A stretch of DNA of 64,000 bases from Burkholderiales bacterium (GCA_017307865.1 JAFKGE010000031.1:1-64000); one strand, 5' to 3'. Counted from the first letter of the stretch, positions 45,402-54,366 are shown. The notes: generated by a model from the letters alone, not told the origin. Numbers and translations are program-made.

Positions 45402-47867
45402 TTATCGTCCCGTGATCACGCGCCACGGATCCGGTCCAGCCGGCAGGCGCTCCAGCAGCGATTCGGCCTGACTCAACCCCAGCTTGCGGTAGCTCTCCCA
45501 CTGCGCGTCGTCGAAAAACTGGTCGGCGGTCGACTCCTGCGGAAAGTCCGGGTGCGTGGCCTGGTATTGCACCAAATCCAGGCTGGCGTCCTGCGTCAGG
45601 CGGGGCTTGACGAACACCAGGGTGCAGATGGCGGCCGGCACGTCGCCCGCGGCCGGCAGCGCCACCCGGTAGCCGAGCAGGTACTGATGCCCCTGGCGTG
45701 AACCGCGCTCGAAGCCGCCCGGATTGCCGAACAGCTCGACCATCTCGGCCGGCGGCGCGAGCGGCTCGAACACCGCGCCGAAGTCCACGCGCGCCAGCCG
45801 CATCAGGTTGGCGACGTCGCCGAAGCGATAGTCGGGGTCGGCGCCGTTGTCCAGCGCCAGGATGAAGTCGACGCGCCGACGCAGCAGCTCATAGACGGCG
45901 GTGTTGTCGAAATGCCCGCCGTCGGTGAGATACCAGAAGCGCTCGCCGATGCCGAAAAACTGGCCACGCAGCTCGCGGTACAGGTGCAGCTGGGTCGCGA
46001 ACACCCAGGCGCCGACATCGTGGGCGCGCGCGGCGGCGGCCCGCCACCAGTAGCCCAGGCGCATGTTCAGCAGCACCGCCAGCAGCGCGCGCTCGGGCGT
46101 GGTTCCGCGCCCCAGTCCCGGTGCGAACGCGGCGCCCGAGACCCCGATCCAGCGCCCCAGCGACAGGCGCTCGAAGCCGCCCGGCCCGGCGTCGCTGCGC
46201 GCGTGCAAGCGGCCGTCGACCAGATAGCCCGCGGGCGTGACCGCCAGCGGCAGGCCCTTGCGATCCTGGTACACCAGCGCGCTGCGCGACACCACCGTGT
46301 CGTTGATCGTGACGTTGATCAGGTGCAGCGGCGCCAGAGAGCAGGGCTCGCCGCCCGGCTTGCCGTAGTACTGGTCGAGCGACATGTCGTCGCGCGGATG
46401 CGCCTCGGTGATGGCGGCGCCGCGCGCAGTGGCGGCGCGCCCCGCGTTGCTGGCGCCCAGGTAGGCGCGCACGATGCGGGCCGTGTACAGGTTCTGCAGT
46501 GTCGACAGATTCAGAAACTGCAGGGTCACGCCGGTGATCAGCCCCAGCGCCAGCAGCACCCCCAGCGCCGGCCAGGGCACCCGCTGCAGATCCTCGCCCG
46601 CCAGCCAGACCGCGGCCGCGCCCCACATCAGCAGCAGCCACAGCCCCAGCAGCAGCGCCAGCAGCATGGGCACCACGCGCATCAGCATCCGCTTGGCACC
46701 GGCGTCCGGCGCCGCTGCGCCACCGGACGGCCAGAGTTTCTGCAGGCTGAGCAGCACGGCCGCAAACGCGGCCACGCTGGCGCCGTTGGGGCCGGGCCCC
46801 GACTCGATCCAGCGCCAGGCGGCGGTGGCCGCGACCAGCACCAGCGCCACCGCCAGCAACGACAGGGCGATGCGTGTGGCGCGCGTCAGCCACTGCGTCA
46901 GCCGCGTGCGCGTCACCCGCATCGCTTCGCGCGCACCGCCGCCTTCCGGCGCCAGCGCGCCGCACGTCCAGCCAATGGCGAACCACAGCCAGCCCAGCCA
47001 GGCCACCACGCCGGCCAGCACCGCCCACCGGGCCCAGGCCTGGCCCCAGCCGGCGCCGGCAATCACCGGCCCGGCAACGAACGCGAGGATCGACGAGCGC
47101 GTCAGCAGCCCCGCCGCCCAGCGCGCCCCGGCCGAGCCCCCCGCCTGCGCCGGCAACTCGGTGCACCAGTAGCCCACCCCCAGCGGCAGCACCGCCAGCA
47201 GCGCCACCGCCAGCGCGAGCCACAGATACAGCGCACCAGCGGCCCACGCGCCCGGCAGCGCCGGCAGCCACCCGGCCAGCACCGGCGCCGAAGCCAGGTT
47301 CAGCACCACCAGCAGCGCCAGCGGCAGCAGCAGCAGCGAGATGCCGATCACGTAGTGCACCGCAATGAGGTTGCGCAGCCACAGCACCAGCATGTAGAAA
47401 TAGTCGCCGCCGCCGTTGGGGGCCAGGTAGCGGCCGCTGTCGCGCAGCCATTCCAGTGCGCTTGCCTCGGATGCCCGGCTGCCTCCGACGTCCTCGGCGC
47501 GCTGCTCGACCGCGGCCAGCCGCGCCAGCGCGTCGGCGCGCGCCTGCATCAGCTCGTCCGGCGACGGCGGCGTGCTGGCGCCGCGGCGCACCGCATCCGG
47601 CGTGAACAGGCTGCCCATGAAGCTGCCGGCATAGCCGCCGCCCGACACGGTGGACAGGTAATCGAAGCCGTCGAGCCGGCCGGCGCGCGCCAGCGCCTGC
47701 AGCGCGCCCAGCGAGATCGTGGCGCTGCGAATGCCGCCGCCCGACAGGGCCAGCCCCGCGCGCGGCGCATCGGCCGGCTGCCCGATGCGCTCGCGCCGCC
47801 AGCGCAGGCGCGCGGCCTCGGCCCCTCGCCAGTCGGCGTCATCGGGCGCGGGTCGGTGGCTTCGCAC
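45402..47867 (-). CDS. Membrane-embedded patatin-like phospholipase
   Basis: Protein of 821 residues. Patatin motifs are split: oxyanion GGGIRS (43-48) and nucleophile TVSGGGYAGS (Ser75) at the N-terminus, while the Asp-containing TDGGHFDN is at about 648-655. Between them (about 158-455) lie roughly eight hydrophobic helices. A second VSGAAFAPG (about 576) recalls cytosolic PLA2-type patatins. Likely an inner-membrane acyl hydrolase; substrate unknown. Last codons reach the RAYT inverted repeat. Confidence 0.85.
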   Translation of the reverse strand: MRSHRPAPDDADWRGAEAARLRWRRERIGQPADAPRAGLALSGGGIRSATISLGALQALARAGRLDGFDYLSTVSGGGYAGSFMGSLFTPDAVRRGASTPPSPDELMQARADALARLAAVEQRAEDVGGSRASEASALEWLRDSGRYLAPNGGGDYFYMLVLWLRNLIAVHYVIGISLLLLPLALLVVLNLASAPVLAGWLPALPGAWAAGALYLWLALAVALLAVLPLGVGYWCTELPAQAGGSAGARWAAGLLTRSSILAFVAGPVIAGAGWGQAWARWAVLAGVVAWLGWLWFAIGWTCGALAPEGGGAREAMRVTRTRLTQWLTRATRIALSLLAVALVLVAATAAWRWIESGPGPNGASVAAFAAVLLSLQKLWPSGGAAAPDAGAKRMLMRVVPMLLALLLGLWLLLMWGAAAVWLAGEDLQRVPWPALGVLLALGLITGVTLQFLNLSTLQNLYTARIVRAYLGASNAGRAATARGAAITEAHPRDDMSLDQYYGKPGGEPCSLAPLHLINVTINDTVVSRSALVYQDRKGLPLAVTPAGYLVDGRLHARSDAGPGGFERLSLGRWIGVSGAAFAPGLGRGTTPERALLAVLLNMRLGYWWRAAAARAHDVGAWVFATQLHLYRELRGQFFGIGERFWYLTDGGHFDNTAVYELLRRRVDFILALDNGADPDYRFGDVANLMRLARVDFGAVFEPLAPPAEMVELFGNPGGFERGSRQGHQYLLGYRVALPAAGDVPAAICTLVFVKPRLTQDASLDLVQYQATHPDFPQESTADQFFDDAQWESYRKLGLSQAESLLERLPAGPDPWRVITGR

Positions 47868-48045
47868 GTCGATCTCCTGGGCGCCGCGCGGGTCGGCCCG
47901 CGGCAGCGCGATTCAGTGTGACGCACCCCTGGGCGCCTGACAAGCCCTGCTTCGCCGGCAGGGCCGCTTGCCCGCCTCGTGCAAGCTGGATCTCGGAAGT
48001 CCCCGCCATCAGGCGCCGGCCGCGGCCACCACCCATAATGCCCGC

Positions 48046-49695
48046 ATGCCCCGCCCCAGCCAGCTTCTGCATCCCCAGCGCGAACCCGCGCCCACCCGCC
48101 CCGCCGCCACCGTCCTGCTGCTGCGCGATGCCGCCGATGGGCTGCAGGTGCTGATGACGCGGCGCTCGAAAACAGCCAGCTTCGCGCCCGGCGCCTACGT
48201 GTTTCCGGGCGGCGGCATCGACGCCGCCGATGCCGCCGCGCACCCGCTGGCCACGCGCCGGCCGACGCAGAGCGACGCGCACCTGACGCAGGCCATCGCC
48301 GCCATCCGCGAAAGCTTCGAGGAGCTGGGCGTGCTGCTGGCGCACCGGGCCGACGGCAGCCTGGCCACGCCCGAGGACATCGCCGCCCTGCAGCGCGAGC
48401 AGCCGCTGGCCGCCCAATGCGCCGCGCGCGGCCTGACCTTGGCCGCGGCCAATGTCTACGTGCTGGCGCACTGGATCACCGACCGCGACCTGCCGCGCCG
48501 TTTCGACGTGCCCTTTCTGGTGGCCCGCATGCCCCCGGGGCAAACGCCGGTGGCCGACGAGGCCGAGCAGTTCGAGCCGGTGTGGCTGCGCCCGGCCGAC
48601 GCGCTGGCGCGCCACGCGGCGGGCGAGTTCTTCATCATCTTTCCCACCATCCGCACGCTGGAGCGCCTGCAGAAGTACGCGACGGTGGACGCCGTGCTGG
48701 CCGCCTGCGCGGGCGAGCAGCCGCTGTGGACCAGTTGCCCGCGCGCCGGCTTTCTCGCCGGCAAGGAGGCGCGCTACATGGAGCACGAGATGCCCTACGG
48801 CGAGCTGCAGCTGGTCAGCCCCGACGGGCAGATCGTGCACGCGCTGGACTGGCAGACCGAGCGCCCGGTGCCGCTGCTGAAAAACCTGCAACGCCTGACC
48901 GCGCCCAACCCCGGCTTCATGACCGGCCCCGGCACCAACAGCTACCTGGTGGGCGACCCGCGCACCGGCCACATCGCCATCGACCCCGGCCCGGCCGACG
49001 CCGCCCACATCGAGCGCCTGTGGCGCGCGGCGGGTGGCGACATCCGCGCCATCGTCTGCACCCACTCGCACCCCGACCACGCTCCCGGCGCGCCCCTGCT
49101 GCAGCGCCTGTGCGCCGGCAAGCCGCCCATCCTGGGCCTGCCCTCGCAGCCCACGGCGCGCGCCAACAGCGCCTTCACGCCCGATCGGTCGCTACAAAAC
49201 AATGAGCTGATCGCGCTTGTCGGGCAAGGGCCGGAAGGCGAAATCACCCATACCCTGCGCGTCATCCACACGCCTGGCCACGCCGCCAACCACCTGTGCC
49301 TGCTGCTGCAGGAAGACGCCCTGCTGTTCAGCGGCGACCACATCCTGAACGGCAGCACCACCGTCGTCGACCCGCCCGATGGCGACATGACGGCCTATCT
49401 GGACTCGCTGGATCGGCTGGATGCTGCCTGCGCCGAACACGGCGTCGACTTCATCCTGCCCGCGCACGGCCACGTGCTGGGCTTTGCGCGCCGCGTCATC
49501 GCCCAGCTCAAGGCGCACCGCCTGGCGCGCGAGGCCAAGGTGCTGGCCGCCATGCGCGCCGACCCCGACGGCACGATGGACGACTGGGTGGCCAAGGTCT
49601 ACGACGACGTGCCACCGCAGGTGTGGCCCGTGGCCAAGCGCTCGCTGCTGGCGCACGTGGAGCGCATCCAGGCGACGGCGCCGGGCAATGATTGA
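48046..49695 (+). CDS. Nudix-metallo-beta-lactamase fold fusion hydrolase
   Basis: Protein of 549 residues. N-terminal Nudix-like domain (about 20-210) with PGGGIDAAD and IRESFEELGVLL, so the box is split by an insert. C-terminal MBL domain (about 280-510) with THSHPDHAPGA, HTPGHAANH, SGDHIL and the late His in PAHGHVLG, resembling LACTB2-type hydrolases. Start ATG at MPRPSQLLHPQREP. The two-domain fusion is known in related bacteria; activity not established. The stop is 2 bp before the fold-back repeat. Confidence 0.87.
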   Translation: MPRPSQLLHPQREPAPTRPAATVLLLRDAADGLQVLMTRRSKTASFAPGAYVFPGGGIDAADAAAHPLATRRPTQSDAHLTQAIAAIRESFEELGVLLAHRADGSLATPEDIAALQREQPLAAQCAARGLTLAAANVYVLAHWITDRDLPRRFDVPFLVARMPPGQTPVADEAEQFEPVWLRPADALARHAAGEFFIIFPTIRTLERLQKYATVDAVLAACAGEQPLWTSCPRAGFLAGKEARYMEHEMPYGELQLVSPDGQIVHALDWQTERPVPLLKNLQRLTAPNPGFMTGPGTNSYLVGDPRTGHIAIDPGPADAAHIERLWRAAGGDIRAIVCTHSHPDHAPGAPLLQRLCAGKPPILGLPSQPTARANSAFTPDRSLQNNELIALVGQGPEGEITHTLRVIHTPGHAANHLCLLLQEDALLFSGDHILNGSTTVVDPPDGDMTAYLDSLDRLDAACAEHGVDFILPAHGHVLGFARRVIAQLKAHRLAREAKVLAAMRADPDGTMDDWVAKVYDDVPPQVWPVAKRSLLAHVERIQATAPGND

Positions 49696-49697
49696 GC

Positions 49698-50341
49698 GGC
49701 TTTTGGGCGTTGGAAGCGCCGTCGGCCGGGATGTGCGCCCGGCGACGCACCTACTTTTCTTGTGCGCACAAGAAAAGTAGGCAAAAGAAAGCGCCCCCAA
49801 GTCTGCGACCCCTTCGCGTTGCTACGGGGCAGACCTGCGTCACGGCGCTTGCGGGGTGCGCCGCAGAACTCACTGCGCGCTGGCGCGCTCCGTTCAAACA
49901 ACCGCGGCGAGTCAGAGCACGAAGCGCGTGCATCCTGCGGTGCACGCGCCACCCCGCAATCACCGCGCCGCAGGCGCAGCCACAGGGGTTTGATACGGGT
50001 ACTTGCCGAGGCCGAGCGCAGCGATGGCCCGTGTGGGGTTTCCACTCCCCTCTGGCCGTGCCGAGAAGCGCAGCGGCTGGGGCGGGCATGGGCAGCGCAG
50101 CATGCCCATGCTTCGTGTTCTGACTTGCTGCGGTTGTCTGAGCGAAGTGAGCGCAGTGAACGAAGCGAGTTCCGCAGCACCGCCCCAGACGCGAGCATCG
50201 CAGGTTGCCCGCAGCGAAGCGCAGGGACACGGCCAGTGGGGTCGCCTTTTCTTTGCCTACTTTCTTTTGGCGACGCAAAAGAAAGTGGGTGCGCCGCCGG
50301 GCGCATATCCCGGCCAGCCGATGCATCCAACGCCACAAGCC
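49698..50341. repeat. Large fold-back (inverted-repeat) element, non-coding
   Basis: The left half and the reverse complement of the right half are similar over about 300 bp (for example gggatgtgcgcccggcg / GGGATATGCGCCCGGCG, aaaagtaggcaaaagaaa / GAAAGTAGGCAAAGAAAA, gagtcagagcacgaagc / AAGTCAGAACACGAAGC). The centre is near 50020. Each end carries its own palindrome: a perfect 32-bp one at 49750-49781 and CCTACTTTCTTTTG/CAAAAGAAAGTGGG at 50255-50288. No convincing gene inside. Confidence 0.8.
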
Positions 50342-50344
50342 CCT

Positions 50345-50380
50345 CACCCCAACCCTCTCCCCAAAGGGGCGAGGGAGAAA
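50345..50380. repeat. ccctcacccc-type hairpin repeat beside rnpB
   Basis: cctcaccccaaccctctcc with the stem CCCTCTCCCC/GGGGCGAGGG and loop AAA (50353-50375), a widely dispersed proteobacterial intergenic motif. It follows the T-run after the 3' end of rnpB. Confidence 0.6.
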
Positions 50381-50383
50381 AAA

Positions 50384-50702
50384 GTGAAGCCCACCGATAC
50401 GCCGGATTCTGTGCGCACCGGTTGCCCGGCACGTGACCGCCATCAATCTGGGCCGCCGGTCGCCCGGACGGCTCGGTGCCACCTACCCGCCAGCTCCTCG
50501 GGTCAAGTCAACGCTGGCCTACTTGGTGTTGCTGCGCGCAGAGATTGCCCGTTTCACCCGAACTCAATCGGCTCGTCTCTGTTGCTCTGATCCTCACCTC
50601 ACGGTGGACAGCCGTTAGCTGCTGCGCTGCCCTGTGCAGTCCGGACGTTCCTCCAGCGCGCCCTTTCGGGACTTGCGCCAGCGGCGGTCTGGTGAGCTTC
50701 AC
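50384..50702 (-). ncRNA. rnpB: RNase P RNA (class A)
   Basis: The catalytic RNA that cuts tRNA 5' leaders. Universal elements are seen in order on the minus strand: P1 5' strand GTGAAGCTCACC, GGAGGAACGTCCGGACTGCACAGGGC, the GGTGAAACGGGC loop region, and ACAGAATCCGGCGTATCGG followed by the P1 3' strand GGTGGGCTTCAC. About 319 nt. A GATAAT -10 box (50710-50715) sits 7 bases before the 5' end, and a T-run follows the 3' end. Confidence 0.96.
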
Positions 50703-50709
50703 GGGCTGC

Positions 50710-50715
50710 ATTATC
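50710..50715 (-). promoter_or_regulatory. -10 box of rnpB
   Basis: GATAAT on the minus strand, 7 bases upstream of the expected RNA 5' end. No good -35 at 17 bp was found. Confidence 0.5.
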
Positions 50716-50801
50716 GCGGCTGCGCATAACCATCGGGGTGACGGCGTCGCCTTCGCCGGCCACAATGCGCGCTTTCAGCCACGACACGGGACCGAACGAC
50801 C

Positions 50802-51719
50802 ATGAAATTCGACAACATCCTGCAGACCATCGGCCGCACGCCCGAGGTGCGCATCAACCGCCTGTTCGGCCCCGGCCACCAGGTGTGGATCAAGTGCGAG
50901 CGAGCCAACCCCGGCGGCTCGCTGAAGGACCGCATCGCGCTGGCCATGGTCGAGGCGGCCGAGAAAAGCGGCGCGCTCAAGCCGGGCGGCACCATCATCG
51001 AGCCCACCAGCGGCAACACCGGCGTCGGCCTGGCGATGGTCGCCGCCGTCAAAGGCTACCAGATCGTGCTGGTGATGCCCGACAGCATGAGCATCGAGCG
51101 CCGGCGCCTGATGCTGGCCTATGGCGCCACGTTCGACCTGACGCCCAAGGACAAGGGCATGAACGGCGCCATCGCCCGCGCGCAGGAGCTGGCGGCGCAA
51201 ACCCCGGGCAGCTGGATTCCGCAGCAGTTCGACAACCCGGCCAACGCCGACGTGCACCAGCGCACCACCGCGCAGGAGATATTGGCCGACTTTCCCGAGG
51301 GGCTGGACGTGCTGGTGACCGGCGTGGGCACGGGCGGGCACCTGACGGGTTGCGCGCGCCTGCTCAAGGCCAAGTGGCCGCAGCTGAAGGTGTTTGCCGT
51401 CGAGCCCAGCGGCTCGCCCGTGATCAGCGGCGGCGCGCCCGGCCCGCACACCATCCAGGGCCTGGGCGCGGGTTTCATCCCGAAGAACCTCGACACCAGT
51501 TTGCTCGACGGCGTGATCACCATCGACAACGACGAGGCGCGCGAGTGGGGCCGGCGCAGCGCGCGCGAGGAAGGCCTGCTGGTGGGCATCAGCAGCGGCG
51601 CCACGCTGGCGGCCATCGCCAAAAAGCTGCCCGAACTGCCCGCGGGCAGCCGCGTGCTGGGCTTCAACTACGACACGGGCGAGCGCTATCTGTCGGTGGA
51701 CGGCTACCTGCCCGCCTGA
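50802..51719 (+). CDS. cysK: Cysteine synthase (O-acetylserine sulfhydrylase)
   Basis: Protein of 305 residues, PLP-dependent. PLP lysine Lys42 in [10 protein letters not shown], substrate loop [10 protein letters not shown], and the phosphate-binding [10 protein letters not shown]. The [14 protein letters not shown] stretch is the CysK-type signature, although related genes are sometimes named cysM. Makes cysteine from O-acetylserine and sulfide. Divergent from rnpB. Confidence 0.94.
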   Translation: MKFDNILQTIGRTPEVRINRLFGPGHQVWIKCERANPGGSLKDRIALAMVEAAEKSGALKPGGTIIEPTSGNTGVGLAMVAAVKGYQIVLVMPDSMSIERRRLMLAYGATFDLTPKDKGMNGAIARAQELAAQTPGSWIPQQFDNPANADVHQRTTAQEILADFPEGLDVLVTGVGTGGHLTGCARLLKAKWPQLKVFAVEPSGSPVISGGAPGPHTIQGLGAGFIPKNLDTSLLDGVITIDNDEAREWGRRSAREEGLLVGISSGATLAAIAKKLPELPAGSRVLGFNYDTGERYLSVDGYLPA

Positions 51720-51746
51720 CGGCCTCTTGCGCCGCGCGCCCGATGG

Positions 51747-52523
51747 TCAGGCGCGCTCGGCCGGCCGCGGATAGATCCAGGGCCCCAGGCGCGCGCCGTC
51801 GAAGGGCTGCCACCGGCCCTCGGGCTGCGCCAGGCGGTCGGCCAGGGCATACAGCACGGCGGGGTGGACGGCCATGCCCAGGTGGCTGGCCAGCACCTCG
51901 ATGTTCTCGGCCCGCGCGCCGGCCTTTTCGAGGCTGCACTGCCAGGCCACCACGCCGTCGCTGCGGCTGTAGATGGAGGTGGTGGGCACGCGCGGCGTGG
52001 GGCGCACCTGGCTCCACAGCGCCTCGTCTTCGGCGCTGCGGCCGCTCACCGCCTCGTAGATGTGCCAGGCGTTGGTGGCGCGGCCGCTGCCGGCGAACGG
52101 GCTGCCCAGGGTGACGACGTCGCGCACCTCGCCGGTGTGCTCGGCCGCCAGCATGCGCGCGTACATGCCGCCCAGGCTCCAGCCCACCAGGCTGACCTTC
52201 TGGCCGCTGTCGTCGGCCAGCTTTTTCAGCAGGTCGGCCATGCCCTTTTCAACGCCCGGGCGCGGGCCCAGGTTGCGGCCCTGGCCCCAGCCGTGCACCT
52301 CGTAGTTACGGTAGCGCAGGTAGCGGCGCAGCAGGCCGGTGGAGGCGTCGCTGGCCACCAGGCCCGGCAGCACCAGCACCGCGTGGCCGTCGCCCTTGGG
52401 CGCCAGGCGCAGCAGCGGCCACCAGGCCACGCTGGCGGCGGCTTCCCACAGGGCGCGGCCCTCGGCCAGCAGCAGCAGGCGCGAGGGCGGTGCAATCGGT
52501 CGGTCGTACGTGACAGCGCTCAT
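51747..52523 (-). CDS. Alpha/beta hydrolase, lipase-like
   Basis: Protein of 258 residues. Nucleophile elbow VGWSLGGMYAR (Ser about 134), Asp in IYSRSDGVV and a late His in ASHLGMAVHP. Upstream HAVLVLPGLVAS is the oxyanion loop. Typical alpha/beta-hydrolase, probably an intracellular esterase/lipase; substrate not predicted. It has no membrane anchor. The TetR gene lies just upstream on the same strand. Confidence 0.85.
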   Translation of the reverse strand: MSAVTYDRPIAPPSRLLLLAEGRALWEAAASVAWWPLLRLAPKGDGHAVLVLPGLVASDASTGLLRRYLRYRNYEVHGWGQGRNLGPRPGVEKGMADLLKKLADDSGQKVSLVGWSLGGMYARMLAAEHTGEVRDVVTLGSPFAGSGRATNAWHIYEAVSGRSAEDEALWSQVRPTPRVPTTSIYSRSDGVVAWQCSLEKAGARAENIEVLASHLGMAVHPAVLYALADRLAQPEGRWQPFDGARLGPWIYPRPAERA

Positions 52524-52559
52524 GAAGCTTCCCCTTCAGGTCAAGACGGTACCACGCGG

Positions 52560-53186
52560 TTATCCGAGGTATTTGCTCTTCAGGTAATCCAGATAAGCCC
52601 GCGATTCGCCGGAAATGTAGGGCGACACCAGGGTCAAGGTGTAGAACGCGGCCAGGCCGGGGTCGGCGTCGCGCCCGTCGCGCCCGGGGATGAAGCCCTC
52701 GAAGGACAGCCAGCAGGTGGTGGTGAAGACGATCTGCAGCGCCAGGATGCGCGCCTGCTCGTGGCTGGCCTGCAACACGCCGGCCGCCATCAGCTGCGCC
52801 ACCAGCGCCTGCGCCGACAGCAGGTTGCCCGCCGTCAGGGCCTGGGTGCGGCGGCCCAGCTCGGGGTATTCGCGCGCCAGGTGCGCCATGTCGCGGTAGA
52901 TGAAGCGCGATTCGGCAATGGTCTCGTAGTGCAGGTGCAGCGCCAGCCAGAAGTCGTCCACCGCCGCGATGCGCTGCGTGCCGCTGCCCAGCGCCTGCAG
53001 CTTGTGCTCGAAGCGCGCGAACAGCACGGTGACGATCTGCTCCTTGGTCTTGAAGTGATAGTGCAGGTTGCCGGGGCTGATGCCCAGCTCGGCCGCGATC
53101 TTGTGGGTGGACACCGTGGCCAGCCCCTCGGCGTTGAACAGCGCCAGGCAGGTGGCCAGGATGCGCTCGCGGGTGGAGGTGGCCAT
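52560..53186 (-). CDS. TetR-family transcriptional regulator
   Basis: Protein of 208 residues. N-terminal TetR helix-turn-helix (TRERILATCLALFNAEGLATVSTHKIAAELGISPGNLHYHFKTK), C-terminal ligand/dimer domain of about 150 residues without recognised ligand residues. Neighbours are a hydrolase and phasin genes, so it may regulate lipid or PHA metabolism (inference only). Confidence 0.92.
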   Translation of the reverse strand: MATSTRERILATCLALFNAEGLATVSTHKIAAELGISPGNLHYHFKTKEQIVTVLFARFEHKLQALGSGTQRIAAVDDFWLALHLHYETIAESRFIYRDMAHLAREYPELGRRTQALTAGNLLSAQALVAQLMAAGVLQASHEQARILALQIVFTTTCWLSFEGFIPGRDGRDADPGLAAFYTLTLVSPYISGESRAYLDYLKSKYLG

Positions 53187-53208
53187 GGTGGCGCGCGGCG
53201 GCGGGCGA

Positions 53209-53649
53209 TCAATCCTTGGCGCGCCCGGCGCGCGGCGCGGTCTTGGCGGCGGGCTTGCGCGGCGCCTTGCGCAATTGCGCCAGCTCGGCCTTCAGCTGGG
53301 CGATCTCGGCGCGCAGGGCGGCCACTTCGTCGGGGCCGGGCCAGCCCAGGCGCTGCAGCGCGCCGGCCACGCGCTGGTCGAACACGTCCTCGAACTTGCG
53401 AAAGCCGAAGCTGTCGAGCGAGGGAAAGCCCAGGCCCGGCGCGGGCGCCGGCGCCCCCGTGGCCTTGGCGTGCGGGCCCAGGCCCAGCAGGTTGTCCAGC
53501 CGAAAGGCCTTCAGGCCGGCGCGCAGCAGCTCTTCGGTGCTGGGCAGGCCGGCGGCGGCGTGCGGCGGCTCCGCCGGGGCGGGCGCAGCGGCCGGGGCCG
53601 TGGCGCGCTGGCGCCGCGGCGGGGTGGGCGCGGTGGTCTTGCTGGCCAT
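53209..53649 (-). CDS. Phasin-family-like PHA granule-associated protein
   Basis: Protein of 146 residues. Low-complexity Ala/Pro N-terminus, then a stretch LPSTEELLRAGLKAFRLDN and a Lys/Ala-rich coiled-coil end (EVAALRAEIAQLKAELAQLR) with a basic tail. It resembles poly(hydroxyalkanoate) granule-associated proteins near phasin genes, but similarity is weak. Start ATG at MASKTTAPTPP. Confidence 0.55.
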   Translation of the reverse strand: MASKTTAPTPPRRQRATAPAAAPAPAEPPHAAAGLPSTEELLRAGLKAFRLDNLLGLGPHAKATGAPAPAPGLGFPSLDSFGFRKFEDVFDQRVAGALQRLGWPGPDEVAALRAEIAQLKAELAQLRKAPRKPAAKTAPRAGRAKD

Positions 53650-53680
53650 GGATGACTCCTGCTGAAGACCCGAGGATAAG

Positions 53681-53733
53681 GGAGAAGGCCTGCGCCCACG
53701 GTCGCAAGCGACGCATGGGCGCAGGCCTTCTCC
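53681..53733. terminator. 18-bp inverted repeat between the two phasin-like genes
   Basis: GGAGAAGGCCTGCGCCCA (53681-53698) pairs perfectly with 53716-53733; the loop contains a nested GTCGC/GCGAC stem. It lies just after the phasin stop in the gap, so it could be a bidirectional terminator or RNA stabiliser, but no T-run follows on the minus strand. Confidence 0.55.
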
Positions 53734-53781
53734 GGGGACCTGACGCTGACGATGGCCCGGTGCGGGCCACCGGGCGGCCGA

Positions 53782-54366
53782 TCAGGCGGCCTTGCGCGCG
53801 CCGCGGCGGGCGGCGGGGCGCTTGGCGGAGCGCACGGGCTTGGCGACCACGTCGGTCACTTCGGCCTCGGCCTGCTCGGCCTTGGCGACGAAGGCCTCGG
53901 CACGCTCTTCGACGCGCTGGGCGCCGGCGGCGACCTTGTCGGCCAGCTTGGCCGACAGCTCGGCCACCGGCAGTTGCAGCGACACCACGCCGTTGACGAA
54001 CTGGCGCACGGCGGGCGAATCGATCATCACGGCGCGCTGGGTGGCGGCGTCGATGCCGCTGGTGGCGGCCACGGCCACGCGGTCGAACACGGTGACGGCG
54101 GTGTTGGTGCCGGCCTCCAGGCGCTGCAGCACCATGTCGCTCCACTTGGCGCCGGTCTGCAGCCACTGGTCACGGGCGGCGTCGCTCAGCACGGAAGGCT
54201 GGTGCGCGCGAAAGGCGTTCTGGCGCGCGGCAATGCGGGCCAGCGCGCCCTGCACGCCCTTGCAATAGGCGGCGGCGAAGGTCTTGGCGGCGGCGTTGTA
54301 GGACTCGACCACGCGGGTGTTGGCGGCGGCGAGGTTCTCGATGGCGGAAAGGGTTTGCTTGGTCAT
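53782..54366 (-). CDS. Phasin family protein
   Basis: Protein of 194 residues with the phasin-type amphipathic helices (NLAAANTRVVESYNAAAKTFAAAYCKGVQG, ARIAARQNAFR) and a C-terminal Lys/Arg/Ala-rich tail (KPVRSAKRPAARRGARKAA). Phasins coat polyhydroxyalkanoate granules. AGGAG upstream of the ATG at 54366 supports this start. Confidence 0.82.
   Translation of the reverse strand: MTKQTLSAIENLAAANTRVVESYNAAAKTFAAAYCKGVQGALARIAARQNAFRAHQPSVLSDAARDQWLQTGAKWSDMVLQRLEAGTNTAVTVFDRVAVAATSGIDAATQRAVMIDSPAVRQFVNGVVSLQLPVAELSAKLADKVAAGAQRVEERAEAFVAKAEQAEAEVTDVVAKPVRSAKRPAARRGARKAA

Noticed and set aside
50345..50380. Hairpin after rnpB as its intrinsic terminator
   Set aside because: On the minus strand the T-run comes before, not after, this hairpin, so it cannot act as a standard terminator for rnpB.
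49762..50436. Open frames of 60-240 codons in the fold-back element and rnpB region
   Set aside because: They follow neither codon bias nor any known family and overlap structured RNA and inverted-repeat sequence on both strands.
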